Shown in pieces: positions 1 to 8,077 of a stretch of 64,000 nucleotides of DNA. Below the pieces are notes generated by a model that saw only the letters and a list, made by a program, of their open reading frames with translations, searched no databases and was not told the origin of the DNA. The position numbers and the translations under genes were made by a program. Each line of letters begins with the position of its first letter. Position 1 is the stretch's first letter. Origin of the DNA: an uncultured Anaerolineaceae bacterium (GTDB lineage Bacteria > Chloroflexota > Anaerolineae > Anaerolineales > Anaerolineaceae); contig CALIHP010000048.1 in NCBI GenBank assembly GCA_938020565.1, forward strand, positions 1-64,000, in the 5' to 3' direction.

Positions 1-70
1 TTTCTTTTCTTCTATCCTCTTTTCCCTTGACTACGGAAAATTGAAACGCAGACTATCCTGTCATTTGGGG

Positions 71-99
71 TTGAAAAATGAGGTCGGTCGGTGTATAAT
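71..99 (+). promoter_or_regulatory. Sigma70-type promoter upstream of the Abi gene
   Basis: TTGAAA at 71-76 and TATAAT at 94-99 are separated by exactly 17 bases, a near-consensus vegetative promoter. Transcription would start near 106, giving the Abi gene a leader of about 120 bases. That leader contains a short frame (ATG at 101) whose TGA overlaps the Abi start as ATGA at 226-229, which could couple translation. The promoter is seen directly; the coupling is inference. Confidence 0.6.
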
Positions 100-225
100 G
101 ATGTTAACAGTACCGGACAGGGTTTTCGTTTTTCGAAGATATGCTACCGGTCAGATCGGGCAGAGCCTCTGTGAAAGCATGCGCAACGCTGCTCGATTTT
201 ATTTTTCGCTTGCGCGAGGTTCGAT

Positions 226-1134
226 ATGAATGAGCTTAAGCCTTACCGGTCAATCAGCGAACAAGTAGAGATTTTAGAATCACGGCAAATGATCATTGCG
301 GATAAGGAATCTGCGGAATCTTATCTATTTCGGAGGAATTATTATCGGCTGAACGTTTATTTTCATTGTTTCTTAAAGCGGAATTCGTTTAACCGAAAGG
401 TTTCTTTTGGCGATATCATGAAGATTGAATCGGCAGATTCAGAAATTCGGCACTTATTATTCAGATATATTGAGTCGATCGAATTGGATTTCCGAACGAA
501 AATCGGTTATTTCACAGCAAAAGCAGCAGGGGCAGACGGATTTTATACCGGGAGATGTTTTCAATCAGCTAACGCCGAAACCGGGAAACAATTAGTCCGA
601 ACGAAACATGCAATTCTATTTGAGAACGCGACAAGGTATCCGGATATCTTGCATCACAAAAACAAATACGCGCAAAAGCTGCCCGCTTGGGTAACGGTAG
701 AGCATTTGAGCTTCAGCGACCTTTCCCGGATTTTTACTTATTTAGAAGATTCTATACAGCAACAGATTTCGGATGAATTCGGGACGGAAACAGATTTCAT
801 TAAGTCATGGCTGCATTGCCTGAGCGTCATTCGAAACATATGCGCGCATCATGGTTATTTTTTTCGAAGAAAGTTAGACGTTCGTCCAAAACTTTTAAGC
901 CGTCATTCCAATATGTACGCTGTCAGGAAGCGAGCTGAGGGTCGTATTTTTGAAGGATTTTTAAGCATTTCCTATTTGCTAAGAGACGACGAGCAAAGTT
1001 TATTTTTGCACGAAGCAAACGAATTATTTGGGTGCGTTTTCAGCCAGAGAAGAGAAATTTACAGTATATGCCCGGATGATTACGGTTTTCCGGAAAACTG
1101 GCAAGAGGTTCTTTTCAGACAGGCAATGCATTAA
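226..1134 (+). CDS. Abi_2 family (AbiD/AbiF-like) HEPN protein
   Basis: This 302-residue protein matches the Abi_2 family of phage abortive-infection proteins. The N-terminal third has the family's NYYRLNVY-type segment (about residues 38-46). The C-terminal half has R203-N204-x3-H208-H209, the Rx4H pattern of HEPN ribonuclease domains. Family knowledge suggests RNA cleavage that halts growth during phage infection; the RNA target is unknown. The gene is clearly more AT-rich than the genes that follow, which suggests horizontal acquisition. It has its own promoter (71-99) and terminator (1171-1200), so it is transcribed separately from the phage lysis cassette beside it. That position suggests a superinfection-exclusion gene carried by a prophage remnant. 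The family call is firm; the role is inference. Confidence 0.8.
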   Translation: MNELKPYRSISEQVEILESRQMIIADKESAESYLFRRNYYRLNVYFHCFLKRNSFNRKVSFGDIMKIESADSEIRHLLFRYIESIELDFRTKIGYFTAKAAGADGFYTGRCFQSANAETGKQLVRTKHAILFENATRYPDILHHKNKYAQKLPAWVTVEHLSFSDLSRIFTYLEDSIQQQISDEFGTETDFIKSWLHCLSVIRNICAHHGYFFRRKLDVRPKLLSRHSNMYAVRKRAEGRIFEGFLSISYLLRDDEQSLFLHEANELFGCVFSQRREIYSICPDDYGFPENWQEVLFRQAMH

Positions 1135-1170
1135 CTTTGACCATCGATTAATAAACTAAATTGACGATCA

Positions 1171-1200
1171 GGCCGGGAGGGTTTCCGGTCTTTTTTATTT
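1171..1200 (+). terminator. Intrinsic terminator after the Abi gene
   Basis: GGCCGG at 1171-1176 pairs with CCGGTC at 1185-1190 (one G-T pair) and is followed directly by TTTTTTATTT. This is a standard rho-independent terminator separating the Abi gene from the lysis cassette. Confidence 0.75.
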
Positions 1201-1224
1201 AATTTTAAGAAATGAGGTGGAACA

Positions 1225-1605
1225 ATGAGTATTGAATTATCGGGGATTTTATCGGCGGTGGCGCAGGGTTTACTGAATTTCCTGTTGCCGTTATTGGCTG
1301 CGTCGATCGCGGGCGCGGTCTGGGCGAAGGCGGTTGAGATTTGGGCGCGGATGAAGGCGGAACAGCCGGCGGTTACGGACATTCTGGCGCAGTCGGCAAA
1401 GATCGCGGTTATCGCGGCCGAGCAGGCGGGCGCGGGGAAATTAAGCGAGGAAAAGAAGAAATACGCGATCGATTTCGCCGAAAAATGGCTTAAAGCGCGG
1501 GGGATTACGCTGGATCTGGACTTGATCGCGGCGTCGATCGAGGCGGCGGTTTACAAGGAGTTCAACGCGCCGGACGCGACGTTCGCGCCAACGGCGAAGG
1601 GATAA
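1225..1605 (+). CDS. Phage holin, LLH family
   Basis: This 126-residue protein has one hydrophobic segment near the N terminus (about residues 8-35) followed by a basic amphipathic helix. It also has the EEKKKYAIDFAEKWL and AAVYKEFNA type segments typical of Lactobacillus phage LL-H holins. The family forms membrane lesions that release or activate the endolysin. A GAGGTGG ribosome-binding site precedes ATG 1225. It is the first gene of a tightly packed cassette with two further membrane proteins and an M23 endopeptidase. Codon choice favours GCG, CGG and GGG, unlike most host genes in the window, which supports a phage origin. Confidence 0.75.
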   Translation: MSIELSGILSAVAQGLLNFLLPLLAASIAGAVWAKAVEIWARMKAEQPAVTDILAQSAKIAVIAAEQAGAGKLSEEKKKYAIDFAEKWLKARGITLDLDLIAASIEAAVYKEFNAPDATFAPTAKG

Positions 1606-1612
1606 GGGAACG

Positions 1613-1981
1613 ATGAGCGGAAGCGGGATTTTATCCGACCTGGCGATCGGGGTCATCGCGTTGATTTTTCTGATTGTCGACGGGATCGCGATTCTTCGCG
1701 TCCGGTCGACGATTCGCCGATGTTTTTACGCCGGTCAGATGATCCCGCTGTTCTGGATTGTTTTGACGGCAACGATTTCGGTTCTCGGGAATTATCACGA
1801 GGCGTTCCTTTCGCGAGCGTTAACGCGCCGGGACTTATCCGATTCATGGCAGCGCTGGGCGATGGTTCCGATTTTAGCGGCCGGGCTGGCGGAGCGAATC
1901 GCTTATATCTCACACGAGCAGGAAGGTCCCGATAACGCAGAAGCAGGCGGGAGGAGGACTGATGGACGAGCAGACGATTAA
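1613..1981 (+). CDS. Phage-associated small membrane protein
   Basis: This 122-residue protein is not assigned to a family. Three hydrophobic stretches are visible, at roughly residues 8-28, 42-60 and 84-97, with a charged tail. It starts 7 bases after the holin stop, and its 3' end overlaps the next start (1962) by 20 bases. It is therefore almost certainly co-translated with the lysis genes and could be a second holin, an antiholin or a membrane accessory. Its codon use matches its neighbours. The function is unknown; the location is the only clue. Confidence 0.6.
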   Translation: MSGSGILSDLAIGVIALIFLIVDGIAILRVRSTIRRCFYAGQMIPLFWIVLTATISVLGNYHEAFLSRALTRRDLSDSWQRWAMVPILAAGLAERIAYISHEQEGPDNAEAGGRRTDGRADD

Positions 1982-2405
1982 TTTACTGGTCGGGATCGGC
2001 GGCATCGGCGGAATCGCGGGGTCGATTTCGGCGATTATTACGGCGATTATTTCGGCGAACCAAAAGGCGGCGGAATCGGAGCTGAAGCGGTTGGCGAAGC
2101 GGGTCGAGACGCTTGAAAAAGAGGTTTCGGAAGAACGGGAAAAGAATCAGAATCTTGAGGATCAGGTCGATACGTACATGGAGCAAAAGCGGGAATTAAA
2201 GCGGGAAATTCATGAGTTAAGGATTGAATTGGACGAGAAGGACGCGGAGATTAAGCGGCAGCGTATCGTTATCGACGAACAGCGAACGACGATCGAGAAC
2301 CTGAAGCGGCGGGTAGAGGAGCTCGAAACGGCGTTATTCAAGGTTCAGGAGGAGCAGAAGAGGGCAGGGAGGCATCATGGAACGACCGATTCGTATTCCA
2401 GCTGA
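1962..2405 (+). CDS. Membrane-anchored coiled-coil protein of the lysis cassette
   Basis: This 147-residue protein has a glycine-rich hydrophobic segment at about residues 7-33, followed by an almost continuous heptad-like coiled coil to about residue 135, rich in E, K, R and L. The strong GGGAGGAGG site upstream of ATG 1962 lies inside the previous gene. Its own 3' end overlaps the endolysin start (2377) by 29 bases. The architecture (one membrane anchor plus a long coiled coil) resembles spanin-like or signal-arrest accessory lysis proteins, but no specific family is recognised. It would sit in the cell membrane. Confidence 0.6.
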   Translation: MDEQTINLLVGIGGIGGIAGSISAIITAIISANQKAAESELKRLAKRVETLEKEVSEEREKNQNLEDQVDTYMEQKRELKREIHELRIELDEKDAEIKRQRIVIDEQRTTIENLKRRVEELETALFKVQEEQKRAGRHHGTTDSYSS

Positions 2406-3129
2406 TATTTCGCTCGGGTTCGGGGAGATTTACGGTTCAGACGTCCGCGGGAACGGCTGGAATTATTCCGGGAAACGTCACACGGGGATCGATTACGCGG
2501 TTCCAGAGGGGACGGAGGTTTTTGCGGCCGAAGCCGGGGCGGTCGATTTCGCCGGTTTCGATCGGACGGGTTACGGGAACCTGATCAGACTGGGGCACGC
2601 GGGCGGGATCGGGTCGAAGTACGCGCATTTATCGAAGATTCTGGTTAAGCGATGGCAGCGGGTCGCGAAGGGCGAGCTGATCGGGATCAGCGGCGCGACG
2701 GGCAACGTTACGGGAGCGCATTTACATTTCGAGACGACGGAGAACGGGAAGGCGGTCGATCCGAATCTGTTTTTTGATTCCGTTTCGGACCCGGCTGCGA
2801 CTGCGAGCCAGTCCATGACTGCAAGTGCGGAGGCGGAATCACAAACGGGACAAGCGGCAGGACCGGTCCCGCTCCCGCAAGCAGGACAAGCAGCGGGACA
2901 AGCAGGGGCTGCGACGATCGCGGTCGAATTAGCAAATATCCGGCCGGAGGCGGGCGCGGCGGGGATCGTCGGGCAGCTCCGCCAGGGAACGGAGATCACG
3001 ATCGGCGCGGAACGGAAGGCTGCGCGCGGTTTGGTCTGGCGGAAGGGTACGGTATCTTTCTGGATCGCGGAAGCGGACGCGAGCGGGACGGAGATTTTCA
3101 AGAGCGCGGGGGAGTCTGACGCGCGATAA
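2377..3129 (+). CDS. M23 (LytM-type) endopeptidase, probable phage endolysin
   Basis: The N-terminal half is a peptidase M23 domain. H35 and D39 sit in an HTGID motif and H115/H117 in an HLHFE motif, which are the expected zinc ligands and catalytic histidine. Such enzymes cut peptide cross-bridges in peptidoglycan. A low-complexity Ala/Gln/Gly linker (about residues 142-188) leads to a C-terminal stretch of about 60 residues with an SH3-like look, probably wall binding. There is no signal peptide, so export would depend on the holin upstream, as usual for phage endolysins. It is the last gene of the holin-membrane protein-coiled coil-endolysin cassette, which uses overlapping starts. Confidence 0.85.
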   Translation: MERPIRIPADISLGFGEIYGSDVRGNGWNYSGKRHTGIDYAVPEGTEVFAAEAGAVDFAGFDRTGYGNLIRLGHAGGIGSKYAHLSKILVKRWQRVAKGELIGISGATGNVTGAHLHFETTENGKAVDPNLFFDSVSDPAATASQSMTASAEAESQTGQAAGPVPLPQAGQAAGQAGAATIAVELANIRPEAGAAGIVGQLRQGTEITIGAERKAARGLVWRKGTVSFWIAEADASGTEIFKSAGESDAR

Positions 3130-3132
3130 GGT

Positions 3133-3197
3133 CCTGCCCCTCGACGGGGTCAGGATACAGCCGCAGCTCCTTATGGATGGCGCGCGGCATAAGGAGC
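3133..3197 (+). promoter_or_regulatory. Two hairpins, the second burying the portal ribosome-binding site
   Basis: A first hairpin pairs CCCC at 3137-3140 with GGGG at 3146-3149. A second has perfect 10-base arms: GCTCCTTATG at 3166-3175 and CATAAGGAGC at 3188-3197, with a 12-base loop. The AAGGAG Shine-Dalgarno of the portal gene (ATG 3205) lies inside the 3' arm, so the folded RNA would hide it. There is no T-run, so this looks like translational control or mRNA processing rather than termination. Confidence 0.55.
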
Positions 3198-3204
3198 GGG
3201 AGCT

Positions 3205-4374
3205 ATGGGGTTATTTGAAAGGATTTTCGGGAAACCGAAGGATGTTCAGCCTTCGGGTTATTTCCTGACGCTCAACGGATACAGTCCGGTTTTCACGTCG
3301 GCGCCGGAGTCGGTTTACGAGATGGCGGTTACGCGGGCGGCGATTCACAGTTTCGCGACGTTCTGCTCAAAGCTGAAGCCGGAGGTTACGGGGTCGGCGG
3401 CGGCTCATTTGAAGAATACGCTGGCGTTCCGTCCGAATCCGTTTCAGGATACGGCAAAGTTTTTATATCGGATCGCGACGATTCTCAGCGTCCATAATAC
3501 GGCGTTCATTGTCCCGATCGAGCATCCGCTCACGGGGCAGACGGTTGGTTTTTATCCGCTTTTACCGCAGTACGCGGAATTCGTCGACGTTCGCGGGGAG
3601 ACATTCGTCCGTTATCGGTTCGCGAACGGGCAACGGGCGGCGATCGAGCTGGATCGGGTCGGGATATTGACGGGGTATCAATATAAGGACGAGCTGATCG
3701 GGGAGAGCAACGGGGCGCTGCGTCCGACGATGCAGCTGATTCACGCGCAAAACGAAGGGATTATCAAGGGGGTCCGGAACGGGGCTTCGATTCGGTTTTT
3801 AGCGCGGGTGAACAACATGTTTAAGCCGGAGGAGATCGCGGCGGAACGGAAGCGGTTCACGGCGGAGAATTTAGGACCTGACAACGAAAGCGGGGTCCTG
3901 ATTTATGACAATAAGTTCTCGGATTTGAAGCAGGTGGAAAGCAAGCCATTTACGGTGAACGCGCTGCAAATGAAGGCGATTAACGAGAACGTTTATCAGT
4001 ATTTCGGGACGAACGAGGCAATTTTACAGAACCGGTACACGGAAGACGAATGGTCGGCGTATTACGAGGCGAAGATCGAGCCGTTCGCGATCCAGCTGAG
4101 TTTGGTGATGTGCAACATGATTTTCAGCGAGCGGGAGCTCGCGCACGGGAACGCGATTTACTTCACGGCGAACCGCTTACAGTACGCAAGCAATCGGACG
4201 AAGTTAGACGTCAGCACGCAGCTTTTCGACCGCGGGATTTTGAGCCGGAACGAGATTATGGATATCTGGCAGCTTCCGCACGTGGAGGGAGGAGATAAGC
4301 GGTATATTCGGAAGGAGTATGCGGAAATTGATCTGCTGAATGAGAGGATCGATGAGGCGGAAGCGGGTGAATAG
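3205..4374 (+). CDS. Phage portal protein (HK97-like)
   Basis: This 389-residue protein has the layout of the HK97-type portal family: an N-terminal amphipathic start, a central mixed segment with the FYPLLPQYAEF type strand, and a helical C-terminal half with FGTNEAIL and ILSRNEIMDIW motifs. In phages the portal forms the dodecameric DNA gate of the head. Here it has no terminase, protease or capsid gene beside it. It follows the lysis cassette, which is an unusual order, and is followed by a long hairpin and an insertion sequence. Codon use (GCG, CGG, GGG) matches the lysis genes. It is full length, so it is either an intact part of a broken prophage or a retained islet. Confidence 0.8.
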   Translation: MGLFERIFGKPKDVQPSGYFLTLNGYSPVFTSAPESVYEMAVTRAAIHSFATFCSKLKPEVTGSAAAHLKNTLAFRPNPFQDTAKFLYRIATILSVHNTAFIVPIEHPLTGQTVGFYPLLPQYAEFVDVRGETFVRYRFANGQRAAIELDRVGILTGYQYKDELIGESNGALRPTMQLIHAQNEGIIKGVRNGASIRFLARVNNMFKPEEIAAERKRFTAENLGPDNESGVLIYDNKFSDLKQVESKPFTVNALQMKAINENVYQYFGTNEAILQNRYTEDEWSAYYEAKIEPFAIQLSLVMCNMIFSERELAHGNAIYFTANRLQYASNRTKLDVSTQLFDRGILSRNEIMDIWQLPHVEGGDKRYIRKEYAEIDLLNERIDEAEAGE

Positions 4375-4406
4375 AAGCGGGTGAATAATTGTCATTATAC
4401 GGAGGT

Positions 4407-4470
4407 ATCGAAGATGTCGATGGTCCCACTCCCTCAAGGAGGTCGGGGACCCGACATCTTCGATTTTAGA
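4407..4470 (+). terminator. Long hairpin terminator after the portal gene
   Basis: Arms of 13 bases, ATCGAAGATGTCG at 4407-4419 and its exact complement at 4452-4464, enclose further pairing (GGTCCC 4422-4427 with GGGACC 4446-4451). A TTTTAG stretch follows. The hairpin length is unusual for a simple terminator, but position and T-run fit termination of the portal transcript. Confidence 0.55.
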
Positions 4471-4484
4471 TAAATTTTTGAAGA

Positions 4485-4537
4485 GGGTGTCTCAAAATAT
4501 CATCAACGAGGAATAATTTCTGAGATACCCTTTTTTT
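4485..4537 (+). terminator. Terminator-like hairpin in the IS left end
   Basis: AGGGTGTCTCA at 4485-4495 pairs with TGAGATACCCT at 4521-4531 (one G-T pair), followed by a run of seven T residues. It would stop transcription entering the element from the phage side. Confidence 0.6.
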
Positions 4538-4585
4538 CTTTGAAAGCTTCTTGATAAATTTATTTGAGATCGAAAAAAAATAGCA

Positions 4586-6127
4586 TTAGGTTGATTTTTC
4601 TAATGCTATTTTTGTTATATTGTGGGCGATTGCCAAAAGCCCCCACTCTATTTTTACTTTTTCTTTCCCTCTCAACAAAAACCGCCTGAAGCCCCAGCAG
4701 CCTTTGAGTCTCCCAAAAGTTTGTTCCACCTCAACCACTCGCTGTGACCGCAGTCTTTTCCCAGTCTCCGAGCATAAGTTTTCATTCGCCTGCATACGAT
4801 ATTTTTTCAATGGATGCGATACGCGTATCTGCCGGTTTTTCTCTGTTTTCTTGCATGATGCCGCTTGCGTACAAAATGAACAATCTTCACAGCGATACAA
4901 TTCTTCTGTCTTCAGATAATTGTTGTCCGACCTTGTTTTGACGGTCCTGTGATGCACTAACTTTTTTCCGGCCGGGCAGGTATAGGTATTTGTCTCTTCA
5001 TCGTATGGCAGGTTTTCCGTCCGATAGATGTTTTCTCTGAATTTCTTTTTCTTCTCCGCATGAAAATAGTTATATTTTACGTAGTTGCCTAAGTGATTCC
5101 GTTCTAAATACGCATAATTCTCTTCACTTCCATATCCTCCGTCCGCTATGATATTGTGCGGCAGCCTGCCGATCTGTTCTTTCAATTCCTCTAAATGCGG
5201 AATCAACGTTGTCGTATCGTTTGGCTTTGCATGTACGCTGTACCCGACGATATAGCGATTCTCCGTTCCCATCTGGATGTTATATCCCGGCTTCAATTGT
5301 CCGTTCAGCATGGCGTCTTCTTTCATCCGCATAAACGTCGCATCCGGATCTGTTTTGGAATAACTGTTTCGCCCTCTGAACGTTTCTAATGCTTTTTCAT
5401 ACTTTATTTTCCTTGGGATAAAGTCGGCCCGGAACATTTTTCTCTTTTTTTTTAGTTCTTTGTTTTCCGGTTCCGCTTCGATCCTCTTGTCGATCACCGC
5501 TGCCGCCCGCTCTACCTGTGCTGCCGTCAGCCGGCTCTTCTCCCCAATCTCTTCTAAATCCTCCTCTTGGTAGATCTCCTGCTCTTCCTCCTCCAGTATT
5601 TCGATCTCTTCCAGTTGTTTTCTGATTTTCTCATCCAGTTGCCGCTCGTAATATCGAATCGATTTGTTCCACACGAACGTATATTTATTGGCGTTTGCTT
5701 CGATCTTTGTCCCGTCGATAAAATAATTTTCCATCCTGATATAGCGATTTTTGATCAGCAGTTTGATCACTTCTGCAAATATCTTCCCGATCGTTTCTTT
5801 CATCTCCCCGCGAAATCGGTTTATCGTCCGCCAATTCGGTTGGTTTGATCCGGATATCCACATAAAGTAGATGTTCTCTCTTAATGCTTTTGCGATCATC
5901 CGCGATGTAAAGATTCGCTGTGTATATGCGTAAAGTATTACTTTTAACATCATCTGCGGGTGGTACGCTGTGCACCCTTTCTCGCTGTATCGCGTATAAA
6001 GAGTCGTCAGGTCCAGCTCATTGATGACCTGATTCACGACTCTAACCAAATGTTTTTCCGGGATCATATCGTCATATGACATCGGCAAATGTAATTGTTC
6101 CATAGAATACTTTTTGAATTTGTTCAT
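4586..6127 (-). CDS. IS1182-family transposase
   Basis: This 513-residue transposase has an N-terminal DUF772-type region (YHPQMMLKVILYAYTQ, about residues 55-70), a long charged helical insert, and DDE-type catalytic blocks. These include YFIDGTKIEAN (near 130), IIADGGYGSEENY (near 325) and a final EQTFGRLKGCWGFRRF segment (near 475). A cysteine cluster (CEDCSFCTQAASC) precedes the last block, as is typical of this family. The frame is intact, so the element may be active. A TGGTATAAT extended -10 (TATAAT at 6133-6138) lies five bases before the start codon, which suggests a leaderless mRNA. Confidence 0.93.
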   Translation of the reverse strand: MNKFKKYSMEQLHLPMSYDDMIPEKHLVRVVNQVINELDLTTLYTRYSEKGCTAYHPQMMLKVILYAYTQRIFTSRMIAKALRENIYFMWISGSNQPNWRTINRFRGEMKETIGKIFAEVIKLLIKNRYIRMENYFIDGTKIEANANKYTFVWNKSIRYYERQLDEKIRKQLEEIEILEEEEQEIYQEEDLEEIGEKSRLTAAQVERAAAVIDKRIEAEPENKELKKKRKMFRADFIPRKIKYEKALETFRGRNSYSKTDPDATFMRMKEDAMLNGQLKPGYNIQMGTENRYIVGYSVHAKPNDTTTLIPHLEELKEQIGRLPHNIIADGGYGSEENYAYLERNHLGNYVKYNYFHAEKKKKFRENIYRTENLPYDEETNTYTCPAGKKLVHHRTVKTRSDNNYLKTEELYRCEDCSFCTQAASCKKTEKNRQIRVSHPLKKYRMQANENLCSETGKRLRSQRVVEVEQTFGRLKGCWGFRRFLLRGKEKVKIEWGLLAIAHNITKIALEKST

Positions 6128-6132
6128 GCCTG

Positions 6133-6138
6133 ATTATA
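6133..6138 (-). promoter_or_regulatory. Extended -10 of the transposase promoter
   Basis: TATAAT, preceded by TGG on the minus strand, lies only five bases upstream of the transposase ATG (6127). The expected start point falls on or next to the A of ATG, and no ribosome-binding site fits in between. Confidence 0.6.
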
Positions 6139-6201
6139 CCACTTATTCGGTATTGGTAAAATTCTATATCTTAATATTTCTGCCTTACCCCGGCAATAAA
6201 A

Positions 6202-6238
6202 AGGCTGCCCCTTTCTGAATTTTGGGACAGCCTCTTTT
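6202..6238. terminator. Terminator-like hairpin in the IS right end
   Basis: AGGCTGCCC at 6202-6210 pairs with GGGACAGCCT at 6224-6233 with small bulges. T-runs follow on both strands, so it could block transcription in either direction at this end of the element. Confidence 0.55.
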
Positions 6239-6276
6239 TACATCTATAATAAATTTCCGCAAACACGAGAACAGGG

Positions 6277-7071
6277 TCAGAAAGATAATGGCGGAACGCG
6301 CAGCGATAAGCAGCTCAAGCCGCCGTCCTGCTTCCTGAACTCGCTGACCTGAATCGTCGTCACTTTAAATCCGGCGTCTATGAGCAGCTGACGTGTCTTC
6401 GGGAAGCCCTCCGGGAAGAGGACCGCGTCTCCTAAACGAATACAATTCGCCGCATATTCTTCGCCCGGATCGACGCTGATCCGGCGATACGACGCGAACG
6501 CCGGATGCGCCAGAATCGCCTCCAGGCCGATTACCGTGCGATCGCCGATATAGCTCAAGCCGGTTTTGAGATGTAGCAGGCCCTGAATTTCCAGGATGGA
6601 AACAAAGTCATACGTAAATCCGTACCGGGCTACGATCGCGGCAAGCTGATCCGCGCCGGCCCGGTTCGTCCGCTTTGAGAGGCCGATAAAGAAATGATCC
6701 TCCGCACGGCAGATATCGCCGCCCTCGAGCGTCCCGGGAGCCTCGATCCGTTCGATCCGATCGCCGTAGATTTCCCGGATGGTCGGTTCGATCCGGGCGG
6801 TTTCGCCGTTCCGATTCTTTGTCGCAGGGTTTGTCAGGATCGCCACACGATCCGTCACGATCGCTGGATCTTCAACGAAGCAGCTGTCCGGGAAGTCGTT
6901 CATCTCCGGCAGCGTTTTAACCGGAATTCCCGCCGCTTCCAACGCCGCTATATAAGCGGAATGCTGCTTTTTCGCCAGAGCAGCGTCCGCTTTCCCAAGC
7001 AGCCCCGGGGTCAGGCCCTGCCAGAACGAATCGGAAGGAGTCCGCACGATGGCTTGCTCAATGATATTCAT
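6277..7071 (-). CDS. ddaH: Dimethylargininase (DDAH)-like amidinohydrolase
   Basis: This 264-residue enzyme belongs to the guanidino-group-modifying superfamily. The substrate-binding and catalytic motifs are visible: FPDSCFVEDPAIV (60-72), LEGGDI (115-120), LSKRTN (131-136), H167 in LHLKTG and the nucleophile C254 in GGLSCLSLR. Length and motifs fit N,N-dimethylarginine dimethylaminohydrolase, which releases citrulline and dimethylamine. It is shorter than arginine deiminase. Its start follows a GAAAGGA site. The next genes upstream encode a polar amino acid ABC transporter, but a 256-base gap separates them. A link (uptake of arginine-type compounds, then hydrolysis) is only suggestive. Confidence 0.82.
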   Translation of the reverse strand: MNIIEQAIVRTPSDSFWQGLTPGLLGKADAALAKKQHSAYIAALEAAGIPVKTLPEMNDFPDSCFVEDPAIVTDRVAILTNPATKNRNGETARIEPTIREIYGDRIERIEAPGTLEGGDICRAEDHFFIGLSKRTNRAGADQLAAIVARYGFTYDFVSILEIQGLLHLKTGLSYIGDRTVIGLEAILAHPAFASYRRISVDPGEEYAANCIRLGDAVLFPEGFPKTRQLLIDAGFKVTTIQVSEFRKQDGGLSCLSLRVPPLSF

Positions 7072-7327
7072 AGATCAGTATATCCTTTCTCTCTGCCTCA
7101 ATTAAAAACTATCATTATCTTACCATCATTTCTGAATCTTGCCTTTTTTCGCGCTCCCCCTGATCAGCTGTCCATTTGACCGACGCTGACCGCCTCGGCG
7201 AAGATGTTTTCGAGAAGGCGGTAGAAGAGAAAAACAGATTTTCCGTAAGATGCGACAAATACAGACAGCGGCGCAGTCCACGCCGCCAAAGACAGGCACC
7301 CTAGTTCCCTGAAATCGGGAAACCAGG

Positions 7328-8077
7328 TTACAGAATTTTACTCAGGAATATTTTCGTCCGCTCCTCTTTTGGATTGGTAAACAGCTCGCCGCGCGGGCCT
7401 TCCTCAACGATTTTCCCGGAATCCATCAGCACGCAGCGATCCGCCGCCTGCCGCGCGAACCCCATTTCATGCGACACGACAACCATCGTCATCCCATCGT
7501 TCGCCAGCCGGACCATGACTTCAAGGACCTCCTGAATCATCTCCGGATCGAGCGCGCTCGTCGGTTCGTCGAACAGCATGATTTCCGGGTCCATCGCCAA
7601 CGCCCGTGCAATCGCGACGCGCTGCTGCTGACCGCCGGAAAGCTGGAGCGGGAACGCGGACGCCTTTTCGTAGATTCCGACTTTATCCAACAGCGCCAGC
7701 GCTTTCTTCTCAGCCTCCTCCGCCGACCGGCCGAGAACGATTTTCTGCGCCAGCGCGACGTTCTCCAGGACGCTCAGATGCGGGAAGAGATTAAACTGCT
7801 GAAAGACCATCCCGACTTTCATCCGCAGCCGATTGATATCCCAGTCATGCATAACCGAACGGTTATCGACAAGAATATCCCCCTCGTCGATCTTCTCGAG
7901 CCGGTTGATACTTCGAAGGAGCGTCGATTTTCCCGACCCGGACGGGCCGATAATCATGACGACTTCGCCCGGATAAATATCGAGCGATACGCCGCGAAGC
8001 GCCTGAACGTCATTTTTAAAATATTTATAAACGTCGCGAATACGGATAACAGGGTCAGCCGTCTTTTTTTCCATCAT
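7328..8077 (-). CDS. glnQ: Polar amino acid ABC transporter, ATP-binding protein
   Basis: This 249-residue ATPase is of the GlnQ/HisP type. The Walker A motif GPSGSGKST (44-52), the LSGGQQQR signature, the Walker B IMLFDEPTSALDP and the switch histidine in VVSHEMGFA are all intact. It energises import of polar amino acids through the permease encoded just upstream. The genes overlap by one base (TAATG at 8077), which indicates translational coupling. The substrate cannot be told from the sequence, because no binding-protein gene is present nearby. Confidence 0.92.
   Translation of the reverse strand: MMEKKTADPVIRIRDVYKYFKNDVQALRGVSLDIYPGEVVMIIGPSGSGKSTLLRSINRLEKIDEGDILVDNRSVMHDWDINRLRMKVGMVFQQFNLFPHLSVLENVALAQKIVLGRSAEEAEKKALALLDKVGIYEKASAFPLQLSGGQQQRVAIARALAMDPEIMLFDEPTSALDPEMIQEVLEVMVRLANDGMTMVVVSHEMGFARQAADRCVLMDSGKIVEEGPRGELFTNPKEERTKIFLSKIL

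Larger units (their letters stand above)
4481..6236. mobile_element. IS1182-family insertion sequence
   Basis: The element is bounded by imperfect terminal inverted repeats. The left end reads AGAGGGTGTCTCAAAAT from 4482, and the right end, in reverse complement, reads AGAGGCTGTCCCAAAAT ending at 6236; 15 of 17 bases agree. It holds a single intact transposase gene on the minus strand. Base composition is distinctly more AT-rich than both flanks, consistent with recent arrival. Each end carries a hairpin with T-runs that can act as a transcription terminator. A convincing target duplication was not found. Confidence 0.85.

Noticed and set aside
101..229. Short frame between the promoter and the Abi gene
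   Set aside because: Only 42 codons without a ribosome-binding site, and its start lies before the predicted transcription start; kept only as a possible coupling element, not as a gene.
4470..6256. ATAAATTT repeated on both sides of the IS as a target duplication
   Set aside because: The copies are not at equal distances from the ends (3 and 12 bases), so it is probably chance in AT-rich flanks.
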